Source: Proteles cristata cristata (Eukaryota; Chordata; Mammalia; Carnivora; Hyaenidae). From it: a stretch of DNA of 64,000 nucleotides. The stretch is taken from the NCBI GenBank assembly GCA_017311185.1, contig JAESUZ010003901.1, forward strand, positions 620,001 through 684,000, in the 5' to 3' direction. Below, piece after piece: positions 1-10,999 of the stretch. The stretch's first letter is position 1; each line of letters opens with the position of its first letter. The notes beneath the pieces are model-generated. The model saw only the letters and a list, made by a program, of their open reading frames with translations, was not told where the DNA came from and did not search any database. The position numbers and the translations under genes were made by a program.

Positions 1-761
1 CAAGATTTGCAGTCAGTACAAGAGATGCTTTCTGGTTTTTCATGGGATTTAGTTCTTCCCTGTTATACCAAGACCTCCTCCACATTATCTTTCTCCCACG
101 AATTAACTAATAAAAATAGAAAGGCACAGTGGATTCCAATTCTCAAATTATCCCTTCTGAAGCAAAGGGCAAAGTCTGAGGTCAAACTGAAGCGAGAGCA
201 TGAGGTGTTCCTGCGCCGATCTTGAACCAGGCCGTCCACCCCAACCTTTGAAAGAATTCAAGGATGAAACGGAACACGTTTGTCAAAATGCAGGCACGGA
301 AACTGCAAACAGAGGATTGCTTGGGCTCAGTGTACCTTCCCGCGCACAAAAAAGAGTCCCAGAAGGAACACCAACTTCTCTGCACTGGGCTTACATCCAG
401 ACCTAGAAACCCAACAGCAGAACAAGGAAGAATCATTGACTGTGTAAAGACTTGCCCTGTTGGGTGAAAGGCAGGATTTCTCAAAAGAGAAATAAAATCA
501 TCCTCCTCTTTCAGTGCTCTTAGATACATTGTGAACTTATAGACAAGAAATAACCTAAAGATATGGTTTACTGCATTTGACTCCACTCCACATCCAAGGG
601 TTTTTTTTTTTTTTTTTAACCCAATGCTAACTTTCAGATTGGACGTGCAATCTACTCATGAGGAAAGATGGTTCTGGGAAGTAAAGGCAGGCATAGTCAT
701 AGGTGGAGAAGTGGCTTACTAAGAAGATCAAGTATAGGGAACCCAGTTTATTTAACTTTTT
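1..761. other. Non-coding DNA, no gene seen
   Basis: Mixed-composition sequence with a 17-base T run at 601-617. Short open frames occur on both strands but overlap one another and show no recognisable domain or splice context. No repeat family is recognised with confidence. Confidence 0.5.
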
Positions 762-975
762 AAGATTCCTTTTTTATTGTTTATTTATTTTTGAGAGAGA
801 GACAGAGCACGAGCTGGGGGAAGGACACAGAGAGAGGGAGACACAGAATCTGAAGCAGGCTCCGGGCTCTGAGCTATCAGCACAGAGCCTAATGCAAGGC
901 TCGAACTCACCGACGGTGAGATCATGACCTGAGCTAAAGTCAGACACTCAACCGACTAAGCCACCCAGGCGCCCC
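762..975 (-). mobile_element. Felid tRNA-derived SINE (SINEC/CanSINE type)
   Basis: Read on the minus strand, it starts with the SINE head (GGGGCGCCTGGGTGGCTTAG), continues through the tRNA-like B-box region and the CT-rich middle, and ends in an AATAAA-type A-rich tail. It is flanked by a 13-bp direct repeat TATTTAACTTTTT at 749-761 and 976-988, which fixes both ends. This family is non-autonomous and moved by L1 machinery. It is diagnostic for carnivores, and this subtype for cats. An open frame starting at 703 runs into it and is not a gene. Confidence 0.95.
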
Positions 976-1701
976 TATTTAACTTTTTTATAAATACCAA
1001 CTAAATCTTCATGCTGGCCCTCAATGCCATTTCAGAGTACAAAGGGGCCAAGCTGAATGATTTCACAGATTTAGGAGAGAGAAAGCGAGGGATCAGAATT
1101 TCATGTAGATAAACATAAAACAATGCACTTTAAAAAAATCCATCTAGATCTGATATTTAGGAGAAAGCGGGGTCAAAAAGGAAAATAAGACAAAAATAAG
1201 GTTTGTTGTTTTTTTTTTTTAATGACATCTTTGAGAGCATAATTTCATCACACCCCATTGTATTGACAAAAAAAAAAAAAATCAGTTCTGGACGCCTAAC
1301 TATACAAATCATTGGCAGCACAGTCCAGACTCTCTCTCCCAACCTAGGGCTCTTCCCATCAAGTTTGACTGAAGACCTTAGCCAAAAAACTACCAAAAAA
1401 AAAAAAAAGCAAGAGGGCACGCATGACCGTCACTGAAAAGGTTAACGGAAATAAAGCAGAGAGTATCGCCTCCTACCTGGTGGGAACCACGAAGCAGGGA
1501 GTACAGCCCAGCCAGTGGACCTCAAGGAAGGCAGAACCAAGCCAAGAGAAGTTCAGGCAAGGATAAGGGAAGTGAACACAGAGACAGAAAGAAGTCCTTC
1601 TGGGTTAGAGCTTTGCTTTTTTTCTAAGTAATGTTCTATCTCAAAAGACATGGTTCATCAAAGATTTTTTTTTTTAGTGTGAAAAAAATATATTTAATGC
1701 A
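976..1701. other. A/T-run-rich non-coding DNA
   Basis: Contains several homopolymer runs (T near 1209-1221, A near 1268-1282 and 1393-1408) that look like decayed retroposon tails. No gene is seen. Confidence 0.45.
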
Positions 1702-1718
1702 GAAGTACCAGAAACATT

Positions 1719-1940
1719 GGGGCGCCTGGGTGGCTTAGTCGGTTAAGCATCCGACTTTCGCTTAGGTCATGATCTCGCGGTTCGTGGGTTCGAGCCCCGC
1801 GTCGGGCTCTGTGCTGACTGCCAGCTCAGAGCCTGGAGCCTGTTTCAGTCTGTGACTCCCTCTCTCTGGCCCTCCCCTGCTCGCACTGTCTCTCTCTCTC
1901 CTAGAAATAAATAAAACATTAAAAAAAAAAAAAAAAAAAA
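1719..1940 (+). mobile_element. Felid SINE, young subfamily
   Basis: Full-length copy with the young-subfamily signature seen repeatedly here: GACTGCCAGCTCAGAG in the middle, CAGTCTGTGACTCCC, and CCTAGAAATAAATAAA before the A tail. Most CpGs in the head survive. A perfect 15-bp target duplication GAAGTACCAGAAACA lies at 1702-1716 and 1941-1955. The perfect duplication and retained CpGs point to recent insertion. Confidence 0.96.
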
Positions 1941-1955
1941 GAAGTACCAGAAACA

Positions 1956-2793
1956 AGAGTGGAGGGCTGGGGGAGGGGGATGCGGGGAGAAGGGAGAGCT
2001 CCCCTTCAAGCCCAAAACACAAGCACTCTTTCATAAAGCGTATGGTAAACCTAAGGAAAATAGAAGTATGGTTCAGTTCAGATCTCCATTAAGGGCCTTT
2101 GGGTCACGTGCCGCTTACTGGTGCAAATGGAGCTAAAATACAGGACGCCTTCCTTGCACTTAGAGCCTAGTGGGTAAAGCCTGTAGCTACAACACAGTCA
2201 CTGCCATCGGAGAGGCCTCCACGGGGTAGGGTTTACACATGTGTGCATGCGCCACACGTGCCACAGAGGGCTGGGGACGGTGCTTTTCTGGAAAGCCTTT
2301 TTCGGAGCAGAGGACACTGGACCTGAGTCTTGCAAAGGGGGCAGTTCACCAGCCAGTGTGCGCAGCACGTGGAGAGAGAATTCTAGACAGAGGTCTAGTA
2401 GGAGCCCCAGCAAGGGGGCATGGGCAGCACCGTGGTGGGAGGAGTCTGCAGGAAGTCAGTTCTGCGAGAACATACGGTTTTGGAAAGGCCAGGGCGAGGA
2501 GCTGGGAAGAAGATGAAGAAAACTTAGACTCTGACGGGTCATTACAAAGGGCCAGCCGTCGGAGGAGTTGCCAGGGAGGAGAGCAGAGCACTGTGGCCAG
2601 TTCCCTGGCTCGGTGCTGAGGAGCTCTCCCTCACGACTGTCCAAAGAGTGACCTTGGGAGCACAAGGTTGGACTCTGAACGCCATGTGTTAAGCGGGGGC
2701 CGCCATGTTCCAAGGCCTGAAGAGTGCCAGGACAGTAGGGACACTGTGGAAACCACCCTGTCCCTTCTACCCCCAAGGCAGTGGTGAGGAAGT
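1956..2793. other. Non-coding DNA, possible old repeat
   Basis: G-rich sequence. Phrases around 2280-2480 resemble an old interspersed repeat also suspected at 4440-5440 and 29040-29440, but I cannot name the family. Overlapping frames on both strands (2239-2776) are not supported as genes. Confidence 0.35.
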
Positions 2794-2808
2794 AGGAGGG
2801 TGGGGAGG

Positions 2809-3038
2809 TACGGCGCCTGGGTGGCTTAGTCGGTTAAGCGTCCGACTTTCGCTTAGGTCGTGATCTCGTGGTTCGTGGGTTCGAGCCCCACTTCGGGCTC
2901 TGTGCTGACAGCCAGCTCAGAGCCTGGAGCCTGTTTCAGTCTGTGACTCCCTCTCTCTCTGACCCTGCCCTGCTCATGCTGTCTCTCTCTCTCTCTCTCT
3001 CTCCTAGAAATAAATAAAAAAATATATATTAAAAAAAA
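2809..3038 (+). mobile_element. Felid SINE, young subfamily
   Basis: Same subfamily signature as the copy at 1719. Flanked by AGGAGGGTGGGGAGG at 2794-2808 and 3039-3053. The CT tract is expanded to a longer (CT)n run before CCTAGAAATAAATAAA. Confidence 0.95.
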
Positions 3039-3295
3039 AGGAGGGTGGGGAGGCCTGTGGACACAGTGTGTAAACAGCAGAGACTGCATCTTGACACAAG
3101 TGAGGTAACACTACAATTATGGCTTCACCACCCTTATCACAGAGGCTCACAAGCGTTTTGGGACTCTGAGGTACGACAGCTTACCTGCCAGATTGAGATA
3201 CCGAACCTGTGATGCAACAGAGCCGCTCCCCCAGAGTCAGGGTTTGCCCCAAAGGCAAAAGGGAGGCAGAGTTTTCATCAGGAAGGACACAAACA

Positions 3296-3495
3296 GGGGC
3301 GCATGGGTGGCTCAGGTGGTTAAGCATCTGACTTAGGCTCAGGCCTTGATCTCACGGTCTGTAAGTTCGAGCCCTGCATCAGGGTCTGTGCTGACAGCTT
3401 GGAGCCTGCTTTGGATTCTGTGTCTCCCTCTCCACCCCTCCACCACTCACACTCTTTCTCTCTCAAAACTAAATAAACATAAAAAAAAAAAAAAA
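3296..3495 (+). mobile_element. Felid SINE, older subfamily
   Basis: Head GGGGCGCATGGGTGGCTCAG, then ACAGCTTGGAGCCTGCTTTGG, ending in AAATAAACAT plus poly-A. Target duplication GGAAGGACACAAACA at 3281-3295 and its two-mismatch copy at 3496-3510. Confidence 0.94.
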
Positions 3496-3510
3496 GGAGG
3501 GACACAAGCA

Positions 3511-3784
3511 GATTTGGGTTTGGGGCACTGGAGGAAAGTCACTCCAGCACAAATGGGGGAGATGGTAGAAAGAGGTGCAAAGCTAGGTGTCAGAAACTGG
3601 GCTTGGGCACGAGGGATTCACAGGCTGCCGGTGGTCTCCCAGCCTATGGGTGCTAACCCCGAAGCACACAGGAACCACGAAGCTACCGTAAATGACCACA
3701 GGTCCAGAAAAAACCAGGAAGCAAGCCACCTCTGGCGTAGACGGGCAATGGAAACGCCATGCCAGCCGAGGGTTGCCACGTGTT
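3511..3784. other. Non-coding DNA
   Basis: No recognisable repeat or gene. An open frame through here begins in one SINE and ends in the next, so it is an artefact. Confidence 0.4.
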
Positions 3785-3801
3785 CTGGGTCTTCTGATTT
3801 T

Positions 3802-4018
3802 TTTTTAATTTTTTTTAATGTTTTATTTATTTCTAGGAGAGAGAGAGAGACAGCATGAGCAGGGGAGGATCAGAGAGAGAGGGAGTCACAGACTGAAACA
3901 GGCTCCAGGCTCCGAGCCGGCAGTCAGCACAGAGCCCGACGCGGGGCTCGAACCCACGAACAGCGAGATCATGACCTAAGCGAAAGTCGGACGCTAACCG
4001 CCAAGCCACCCAGGTTTC
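3802..4018 (-). mobile_element. Felid SINE, young subfamily
   Basis: Minus-strand copy with the young signature (CTAGGAGAGAG, then CAGACTGAAACAGGCTCC and GGCAGTCAGCACAGAG when read on the plus strand). The 17-bp duplication CTGGGTCTTCTGATTTT at 3785-3801 and 4019-4035 is perfect. Confidence 0.95.
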
Positions 4019-4035
4019 CTGGGTCTTCTGATTTT

Positions 4036-5690
4036 GCCGAAGCTATAAATCCAGGCGACATTTTAACACTTGTAATAATACTAACTCAATTTTTGTACAC
4101 TCTGTTCAGGCCAACAATGATCTGCCACCTGGAAATGGCACACTGGCTACCATTTTGCTGGCTGTAGACCCTGAAGCAGGGCGAGGCCCTGTGACTAGAG
4201 CAGAGTCTCTGAACCTCTCACCACATGGAGAAACAGTAGGACTTGGTGACTGCGGGGGGCGGGGGGGCTTCAGGAGTGGGGCATTACCAAGAGGTTCCTG
4301 CTCTAACACCCTGGTGACTGGTGTGAGCCACCACAATAAAAACAAACCAAAAAAAAGGAATAAATTTTGGCCAATGATGAAATGGGTATGGGGTGGATGG
4401 TGATAACTTAAATCAATCAGTCTTGGACTGACAGTGTTTTTCCTATAGGGCACACATAAGCCCACCAGACTGCAGGCAACTAGCTGGTGACACCAGTCTG
4501 GGACTCACTTCGTACTGGAGATAGTTGACGCTGTGGGGAGGTGGTTCATCCAATGACTCTACGTCGAGCAGAACAGGGGTCAGGACAGAGCCCCGGGGAA
4601 CCCAGGAGGTACTGGAGAGGCAAGGGAGGCAGACTGAAAACCAGGGGGACATAGCAGTTAGGGAGGGGGGACAAAGGTATCAGAAAGGAAGGAAACGTCT
4701 GCATCCAACGGCGCAGGGAGAATTAGACTCTCTAGAACCACTATTCAGGAATCGCGAGGTCTTCTCCTACTCTGGGGGGCCTCTGGCCAGGTTGCAGGGG
4801 GCAGAGAAGAAAGCAGGGGCTGGAGAAGTGTTAACTTGCTTGAGAAGCCTGGGGAGACACGGGGGTCACTGGGGAGGAGGTGGGGGTGCAGGGACAAGGA
4901 GGGCTATGGCATTCTAAAAAAAATATCGTGGCCTTCTCTCTAATCTTCCCTAAGTTCTCTGCCCCAACTCCTAGGATCCTATACTAGTTACTTTATCAAA
5001 GACTGATTATGTTTGCTTTTTTGTGTTTCCTTCCACAAGAATAGCCATTGCAAGACACAGGCCAGGGACCCGCCATATTTACCACATCAGGGCCAAGCAA
5101 AGTACCTGCACATGGTAGATGCTTAAGAAGGTTTCTCCCGTGAGGGGGTATATTCAGAGAAGTCTGTAGGAGGTAAATGGGGTAAGACTTCAGTACAACA
5201 GGTCCCTACTTTCCTGGTAGAGCAGGCCTCAAAGAAGTCACCTGGCAAACCGGAAGGAGGGAGGGGGAGAAGTCTCCTGGTTTGAGGAAGGATTGCAGTG
5301 GGAGCACCAGTTTGCCTCCTGGAAGGCGGGAGCTTGTGGTTGAGACACTCAGACACTGATGTTCCTGATTTCAGAAGATGAGCCTCTCCGAGCGAGGGCA
5401 GGACTTGGATGTAGTGAGGATTCAGTTGCTCCAGTGCATGGAGGTAGCCTGATCTGAGAAGGTCACGGAAGTGGGTCTAGAGATCATGCCCTACGTGGAC
5501 TTGGGGACCAGATGGACCGGAAAAGCCCAGCCAAAGTCCCCCAGGCCAAAGGAGAATGACTGGTTGGCAGCAGACGGCCACACGTCGGGGTAGGTGGGAC
5601 ATGGCTAATTTCCAACTCTAACACCTCAATCTCTGACTGGTAGTTAATCACCCATGTGTGGAACTGAAAAACTAATGTCCTTGGGAGACT
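4036..5690. other. Non-coding DNA with old repeat relics
   Basis: Phrases near 4560-4620 and 4760-4870 resemble a widespread old mammalian repeat that I cannot assign. 4920-5125 reads like an L2 3' portion ending in a short 'GTAGATGCTTAAGAAGG' tail. No gene is seen. Confidence 0.4.
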
Positions 5691-6430
5691 GAGTCATGTT
5701 TGTGCTTTTAAAATTACACTAATACGTGAAGTTCATAGGCGGCAGAGATCTTCTCCTTAAATTCACTTTTGTTTGGAATAAAACAAAAGATAGATATCTT
5801 TATGACCTTCAGTAATTGTGCCTCATAGCACAATATTTTCGAACATTTTAATATAGAATCCAATTTGGAGGTTGAAAGGATCCTCAGATTATTTGGGCTA
5901 ACGTGTTCATTTGCATAGCTGAAGGAAATTTTTGCTGAAATACTGCAAACGGCCATCAATTACTGATTCAGGTACGCAGACAGCATTGAAAATATCTTCA
6001 ATTTTTGAAGTGTGCTTTAGATATACAAATTAGCAATGCTTACATTTCTTTGTTATCTCTGTTCAACTTTGGATATAAAATCTCTAAAGTACCAAATTAT
6101 CACGTAAATTATTCCTGAACAGTTCAGAAAAGTCAGCTGCTTCCTGGCTTGAAAGAGGACGTCAAGCCTTCAAACACCTTTTTATGTGGATGCTAAATAT
6201 AAGGACCGTCTCTGCAAAGTGGTCAAAGCAAGCCAGGGCAGCATTTGAGATTTCTCAAGAGAGACACACATGAAGATTATTCTTCGTTCATTAAAACACT
6301 AAAACCTTCAATAGCATCTCCCATAATACCTGAAGGTGGAGTGCTATCTTATGTAATAGAAACCCTCTCCTTCCCCGCTCAGTTTGTAGGGAAATTAAAT
6401 ACCTAATTCCGCCCAGAATTTCCGAGTACT
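5691..6430. other. AT-rich repeat-free non-coding block
   Basis: No interspersed repeat is recognised. It includes a perfect octamer-type motif ATTTGCAT near 5910 and several TAAT-containing words. It lies within 1.5 kb of the CpG island, on the side that would be the first intron of the inferred minus-strand gene. A regulatory role is only a possibility. Confidence 0.35.
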
Positions 6431-6436
6431 TTCACC

Positions 6437-6445
6437 TTACCTGTA
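6437..6445 (-). promoter_or_regulatory. Candidate splice donor (alternative exon end)
   Basis: On the minus strand the sequence reads CTACAG then GTAAGG, close to the ideal donor consensus, with the exon side ending at 6441. It lies between the CpG island and the left edge. It could close an alternative first exon or a short second exon of the inferred minus-strand gene. No paired acceptor is obvious, so it remains a candidate. Confidence 0.3.
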
Positions 6446-7064
6446 GCCACTCATCAGTGTCTCGATTCCCATTTCTACAGATGATGAAAATTACAAAAAT
6501 CTACTCCGTGGCGCTGACCTGGTTGCCAGAGGCCAGTTTAAAGGCTCTCCCCCAAACCACTGGTCACCGCCACCCTGCTCGGCCAGCGGTAAACACAAGA
6601 GTCAGTCTGTCTCTTCCCCATCGGGCAGCGCACACGCAAAGTACAGGGTAGGGGCCGCCTGCCTAGTACCTGGGTACCTCAGGTTCAGGGTCACGGGCGC
6701 CAGCGAGGATGCGCCGGCGGAAGGCACACGGGCCCCGGGACTCCCCAGCTGCGGGCACACCTGGACGTGGCCACGGCCGTCGCGGCCCGTCCTCGCCCGG
6801 CCCCGGTCCCCCTCCGGCTCCCCGCCGGCCGGGCGCGCACGCAGCCTCGGCCGAGGCAGCCCGAGGGAGGCTGAGAAAGTTCCTCCGCCTCGACGTCGCC
6901 GCCCGGGGGCCCCGCTCGCCCCGCACGCCCCGGGCCGGGCGCAAGGTCGCGGAGCGGGCGGCGCGCGGAGCCCCGGGACCGTGGCCGGCGCCGGGGGAGC
7001 CCACCGGCCGCGCCCCTCCCGGTCCCCCGGGCGCCCGCGATCGGCCGCGGGGCGCGCAGCGCGT

Positions 7065-7073
7065 ACTCACCGC
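7065..7073 (-). promoter_or_regulatory. Splice donor, strong match
   Basis: Plus strand TACTCACCG, i.e. CGGTGAGTA on the minus strand, matching the GTRAGT intron start exactly. It sits inside the CpG island, downstream of the GC-box array, as expected for a first exon. Confidence 0.6.
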
Positions 7074-7280
7074 CCCTCGCTCGGGATCCCCAGGTGGCAG
7101 CGGCCGAGGGCGGCGCGGCCCGAGCCGGAGCCGGAGCCGGGTGGCGGCGGGGCGGAGAGTCGGAGGACGGCGAGCCGCGGCGGCGGCGGCGGCGAGGCAG
7201 GTCAGGGAAGCGGAGAGGCGGCGGCGCCTCCTGCCCTCGCAGCGCAGCGCCCGACCGGCCCGGCAGCCCCACAGCGCGAG
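7071..7280 (-). other. Inferred non-coding first exon (minus strand)
   Basis: The left boundary is a consensus splice donor: on the minus strand the exon ends GGGGCG and the intron begins GTGAGTACGC (intron first base at 7070). The right boundary is inferred from a TATA-like element at 7304-7310, about 25-30 bp upstream. No ATG occurs on the minus strand between 7071 and 7300, so this exon would be 5' untranslated, with translation starting in a later exon left of the window. The gene's identity cannot be read from this sequence. The exon is inferred from signals, not from a transcript. Confidence 0.5.
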
Positions 7281-7303
7281 CTGGGCGGTCGCGGCGGCGG
7301 GGG

Positions 7304-7375
7304 CTTTATCGCCGCCCGCCCCGCCCCCGCCCCTTCCTGCCGCCCCCGCCCCCGGCCCGCCCCGCCCCGCCTTCC
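7304..7375 (-). promoter_or_regulatory. Core promoter: TATA-like element plus GC-box array
   Basis: GATAAAG (minus strand, 7304-7310) is the only AT-rich word in this part of the island. Immediately upstream on the minus strand, 7311-7375 is a run of repeated CCGCCCC/CCCCGCCC words on the plus strand, i.e. multiple Sp1/KLF-type GC boxes. The arrangement fits a minus-strand start site near 7275-7280. Plus-strand initiation from the same island is possible, as islands are often bidirectional. Confidence 0.55.
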
Positions 7376-7799
7376 CGCCGCCTCCTTTGTGTGCCAGCGG
7401 GCCGCAGCGTCCCCGCGCCTGCACGCCGGGACGCCCCCACTCCGGCCGCGGCCGCGCCGAGGCCGCCCCCCGGGGCTCCACGTCGTGGGGCTGCGCCCGG
7501 AACGCGCCGGGAGCCGCGCCGAGCCCGAGGCGCGGCGCCAGCCCCGGGCCGAGCTGCACGTGGGTCGCCGGGGTCCGGGTGTGCGTGTGCGGAGAGGGAG
7601 GGACCCTAGGGCTCGCGGCGCGTCCCGGGGATGCTGGCGAGTCGTGGTGGCTGCACCGCCCCCCGCCTCCGGGAGGAGTCAAGGGGGTGCCCCGAGACAG
7701 TGCCCAGCGGTCTGGGCGACGGGCGTAACGGTGCCAGGTCTCGGCCCGGGAGGGGCAGATGACCTCGAGAGGCGCTTCGCAGGGTGCCCCAGAGCCGAC

Positions 7800-8425
7800 T
7801 TCTCCTAGGTGGGCTGGTCTCCAGAATCCGGAGATCTGGAATCGTGGCTGCGGTGACACCATGAGGTACCCGCAGAGTCTGGGGAATCCTGCCCTTCCCA
7901 GTCGGTAACTACAACTGATGGGACCTTGCGCGCGACAGAGGCGCAGACCCCCAGAGGCCGGCGACCTGGCACCCTCAGGCTCCCCGCTGGATTATCTCAC
8001 ACGCAGTCCTCCTTTGCGGCAACTCGCGTTTGTGGGGACACAACTTTAGTGACATATAATGTATGCCGCCCTTAGTGCAGAACCGCACCAGCAGGCCCAC
8101 GGCCCCAACTGTGAGAAGGAAATGTGGTAAATCTGAGACACGGCAGTGAAATCAGGTTGCATCTACTGATGAGAGCAACTTGGATGATCTACAATTGGTG
8201 TGTAGGCGGCCATGCTAGACGGTGTGTGCCTGTTGGGGTGAAGGAGTCACTTTCAAAAGTGTGAAATCTGGGCCAGCCTGAGGGTATTCACAGCCTCTCT
8301 TATAGAGAAACGTGCTAGGGAAGGTTTGGCTCTTAAAATAAAAAGGAGACACAGGCCACATAAAGAAAGCCTGTTTCATTATTTTACAGTCAATGCCTAA
8401 TACTCATATTTAATTACAGGGCAGG
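7800..8425. other. Non-coding DNA beside the CpG island
   Basis: No repeat or gene is recognised. Composition falls from GC-rich to average across this stretch. Confidence 0.4.
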
Positions 8426-8429
8426 ATAT

Positions 8430-8835
8430 AAATGCTTTTTCCTTGTCTTCTCTGCCTAAAACGCTCCCCACCCCCACCCCCGGCCCTCTTGATCTTCTCA
8501 GGACTGCCTCCTTATACTTCAGGTCACCACTCAAGTGTCACCTTCTTTCTCTAGGAGACCTTCCCTGACCGCTTGACTTAAAGTCACTTCCTCTCTTCTC
8601 CAGCTTATTAACTTTCTTCATAGAACTCATCATCATTTGGGGTTGTGGGGTTTTTTTAATTATTAATATTTTCTTGGCTACTTGTCTTCTACTCTTCCTC
8701 ATTACAAAATATCCTTCCAGAAAGCAGGGAAGAGAAACCAGTTCACATGGTTTTCAACTCACCCCATCCCTAGCACCTAGAGCCAATACTACACATATAG
8801 TAGTTGCCCAATAAATATTTATGGACTGGTGGGTG
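8430..8835 (+). repeat. L2 LINE 3' relic
   Basis: Carries the familiar L2 tail order: CTCAAGTGTCACCTTCT and a CCTTCCCTGACC phrase, then 'AGAAAGCAGGGA', 'CCCTAGCACCTAGAGC' and CCAATAAATATTTATGGA. The tail is strongly diverged. L2 was active early in mammalian evolution and this copy has no coding capacity. Confidence 0.7.
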
Positions 8836-8869
8836 AACAGGGCCAAGTGGTAGACATAGTAAGTACTGC

Positions 8870-9090
8870 CCGGGGAACCGTGTTAGGGCTTACACTAGCC
8901 TGGGAGGGCCAGGGGGAACCTGGGAAGAATGAGATGGAGCCAGGAAGCAAGAGAATAACCCAGGGGTGGGAATGAACTTGGTGTGTTTGAGAAACTGGGG
9001 AGTGGCCTTTTCCAGATGGAAGGGAGTCATTCAGGGGCCTAGCGGAGGGAGAAAGAAGTTAGAACCAAGAAGCCTGGGTAGAGCCTGCTT
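8870..9090. repeat. Old interspersed repeat fragment, family not named
   Basis: The phrase GAACTTGGTGTGTTTGAGAA near 8970 and its surroundings match a common old mammalian repeat whose name I cannot assign. No gene is seen. Confidence 0.3.
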
Positions 9091-9119
9091 ATGAAAGCCG
9101 GCTTGATTCCCTGCATTCA

Positions 9120-9600
9120 TTTCTGTCCCCATCACTTTTTTAACTGAAAATTTTTATGGAGATAATTGTAGGTCATCGTGCAGCCGTTAGAAATAATAGA
9201 GAGGGCCCTTGTGTACTTTATCCTGTTTTCCCCAATAGGAGCATTTTGCAAAACTATTATATAGCATCACAATCTGAAGGTTAACATCAGTATGTTGATT
9301 TATATCTCAAACACTTCAATTTTTGCCGTCAAAAATGTTTAGTAAACTTACTCTTAAGTTTTGGAAAGAATGCAGATACTCTTGAAGGATTTCCGTCTCT
9401 GGTTTTAATGGAGCCAACATTTTTTAAGGAGGGGAAATGATTTATTTTCCCAATTAGAACATAGCTAGGGTCCAGATTCTTCAGCGATAAAAGACAGTCT
9501 GAAATCTTTGGGACTTACCTCTTTTGTTGACATTTTAATGACTGCCATTCACTTCCCTATTGTACCCAGGACTGTCGAAGGAACGTTTTGAGCAATACTG
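9120..9600 (+). repeat. Old L1-like fragment
   Basis: Phrases such as GTAGGTCATCGTGCAG and CCTTGTGTACTTTATCCTG resemble the non-coding 3' part of old L1 elements, also seen at 17410-18325. Diverged and non-coding. Confidence 0.4.
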
Positions 9601-10930
9601 TACATGACTTGTCAATTCCGAAATCAGACAGGATGCAGTGTTAACTAATCTGCTAAACTAAGCCCAACCACGAATGTGTCTTTCTCTTTTCCTTGGACAT
9701 TGGATGGGACTGCCAATGAGTGTCTCCCAAAGGGAAGTGATTCAAGACAAAGACCCATTCTTCCAGGAGGATATGTGGAGAATACCAACTATGCTTATTA
9801 CAGAATGTGCATGGTTGGTGTTGGCTGGCCTTCCTAATGCCATCAAGAGGATACAGAAGCAAGTGATGGGGCAATTTGACACCCATCCCTCGGGAGCTGC
9901 CCCAAAGAAGCCGTGTTCCCACCTCAGTTGGTGCCCACGAACGGCCATTCTTCTTGCCTTTGATCCTCTTTGAAACGTATTTCTCACAGATGTGTGCTTT
10001 CAACGTGCATTTCCCTCCTGTCTCTACCTCGATCTTATTTGAGAAACCCAGATTATTTAATGCTCCTACCTGCCTCTTCCTTTGTGATTCACATTCACTG
10101 CAGAATTTCATTTTGTCTTTCAGTTGGGTGGCCTTGCCTTAATCCTCGGATAGAGCTTCAAATTGTTTATTCCTTAAAAAAATTTCAAAAGTGACCTGGA
10201 ATTTAGCCAGCTCCAGCCAGTCTCTGAGTTTGGCTTTGTGTCCATAAGCTGCAGTTGAGAGAAACACACGAAATGCCCAAACAGAATAAAACAAATGATC
10301 TATTTAGTCTCGTTTCCTCTCTTGGAAGAAATCCAGCGTTGAGTGAGTGCTTTGGAAGATGAAAATCCCCCGTCACACACACCCCACCCCCACACTGCTC
10401 CCCCATACACCCAAACAGTATGACCTTGTATTTAAGTAAAAACTATCCCTACTTTCCAATGGGTGATGGTGTTTTGTCTGGAAGAGTGACCAATGTCACA
10501 ATAGTAGGATCATAATAGTTGCTCCTCTCCTATCTAACCCTTGTTTAAAAACATTATACCACTTGTTTCACAACATCATGGATGCAAATGTTGTTATGTA
10601 AGATTGTTTTAACCAGGGGAAAGGAGACTGGTTATCATCGTTCACTTAGACAATGAGTTTCTGGGACTGTTGCATCAGTGTGATTTTTTGGTTTTTTTAG
10701 CTTATAAAAGGCATTTGTCTTTTTATTTCCCTTTCTGGTTGGCTTTTAAATAAATCCAATTTTCTTTTTCTGTAACTTTGGAAACAGATTAAACCAGAGC
10801 ATCAATTCACACCTTCCCATTGTCGTCACTACTTTCCACAAGAGCTTCAGAGAAAAAGCATTATTGCTAAGTGCCGGGCTGCATATTATCATATACTTGT
10901 ATTTGCCCAAATAGGATGGAAAGCTCTCGG
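9601..10930. other. Non-coding DNA, no confirmed gene
   Basis: A 152-codon minus-strand frame (9653-10111) and overlapping plus-strand frames exist, but lengths of this order are expected by chance in 64 kb. I see no domain, signal peptide or splice context. No repeat family is recognised. Confidence 0.4.
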
Positions 10931-10999
10931 TGCTGAGGGTCACTGTGATACTGACCCCTTCAAGCACCAATATAGCTCTCCTTGCCACCCCTGCACCTC

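Larger units (their letters stand above)
6690..7790. promoter_or_regulatory. CpG island
   Basis: About 1.1 kb of very GC-rich DNA with CpG at or near its expected frequency, in contrast with CpG-poor flanks. It includes a GGC-repeat stretch around 7170-7195 and many GC boxes. In mammals such islands mark promoters of constitutively or developmentally expressed genes. Long overlapping frames on both strands (up to 399 codons) result from the scarcity of AT-rich stop codons and are not evidence for proteins. Minus-strand signals within it are listed separately. Confidence 0.9.

Noticed and set aside
1719..1800. tRNA gene, because of tRNA-like A and B boxes
   Set aside because: The same tRNA-like head recurs in dozens of places followed by a CT tract and poly-A, so these are SINE heads, not tRNA genes.
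6663..7862. A 399-codon minus-strand frame and other long frames (339, 275, 193, 171 codons) across the CpG island
   Set aside because: They overlap in several frames on both strands, consist of R/P/G/A-rich low-complexity sequence, and arise because stop codons are rare in GC-rich DNA. The minus-strand splice donor at 7071 also breaks the frames.
9653..10111. 152-codon minus-strand frame as a gene
   Set aside because: Frames of this length are expected a few times by chance in 64 kb. There is no domain, no supporting splice sites, and an overlapping plus-strand frame of 99 codons.
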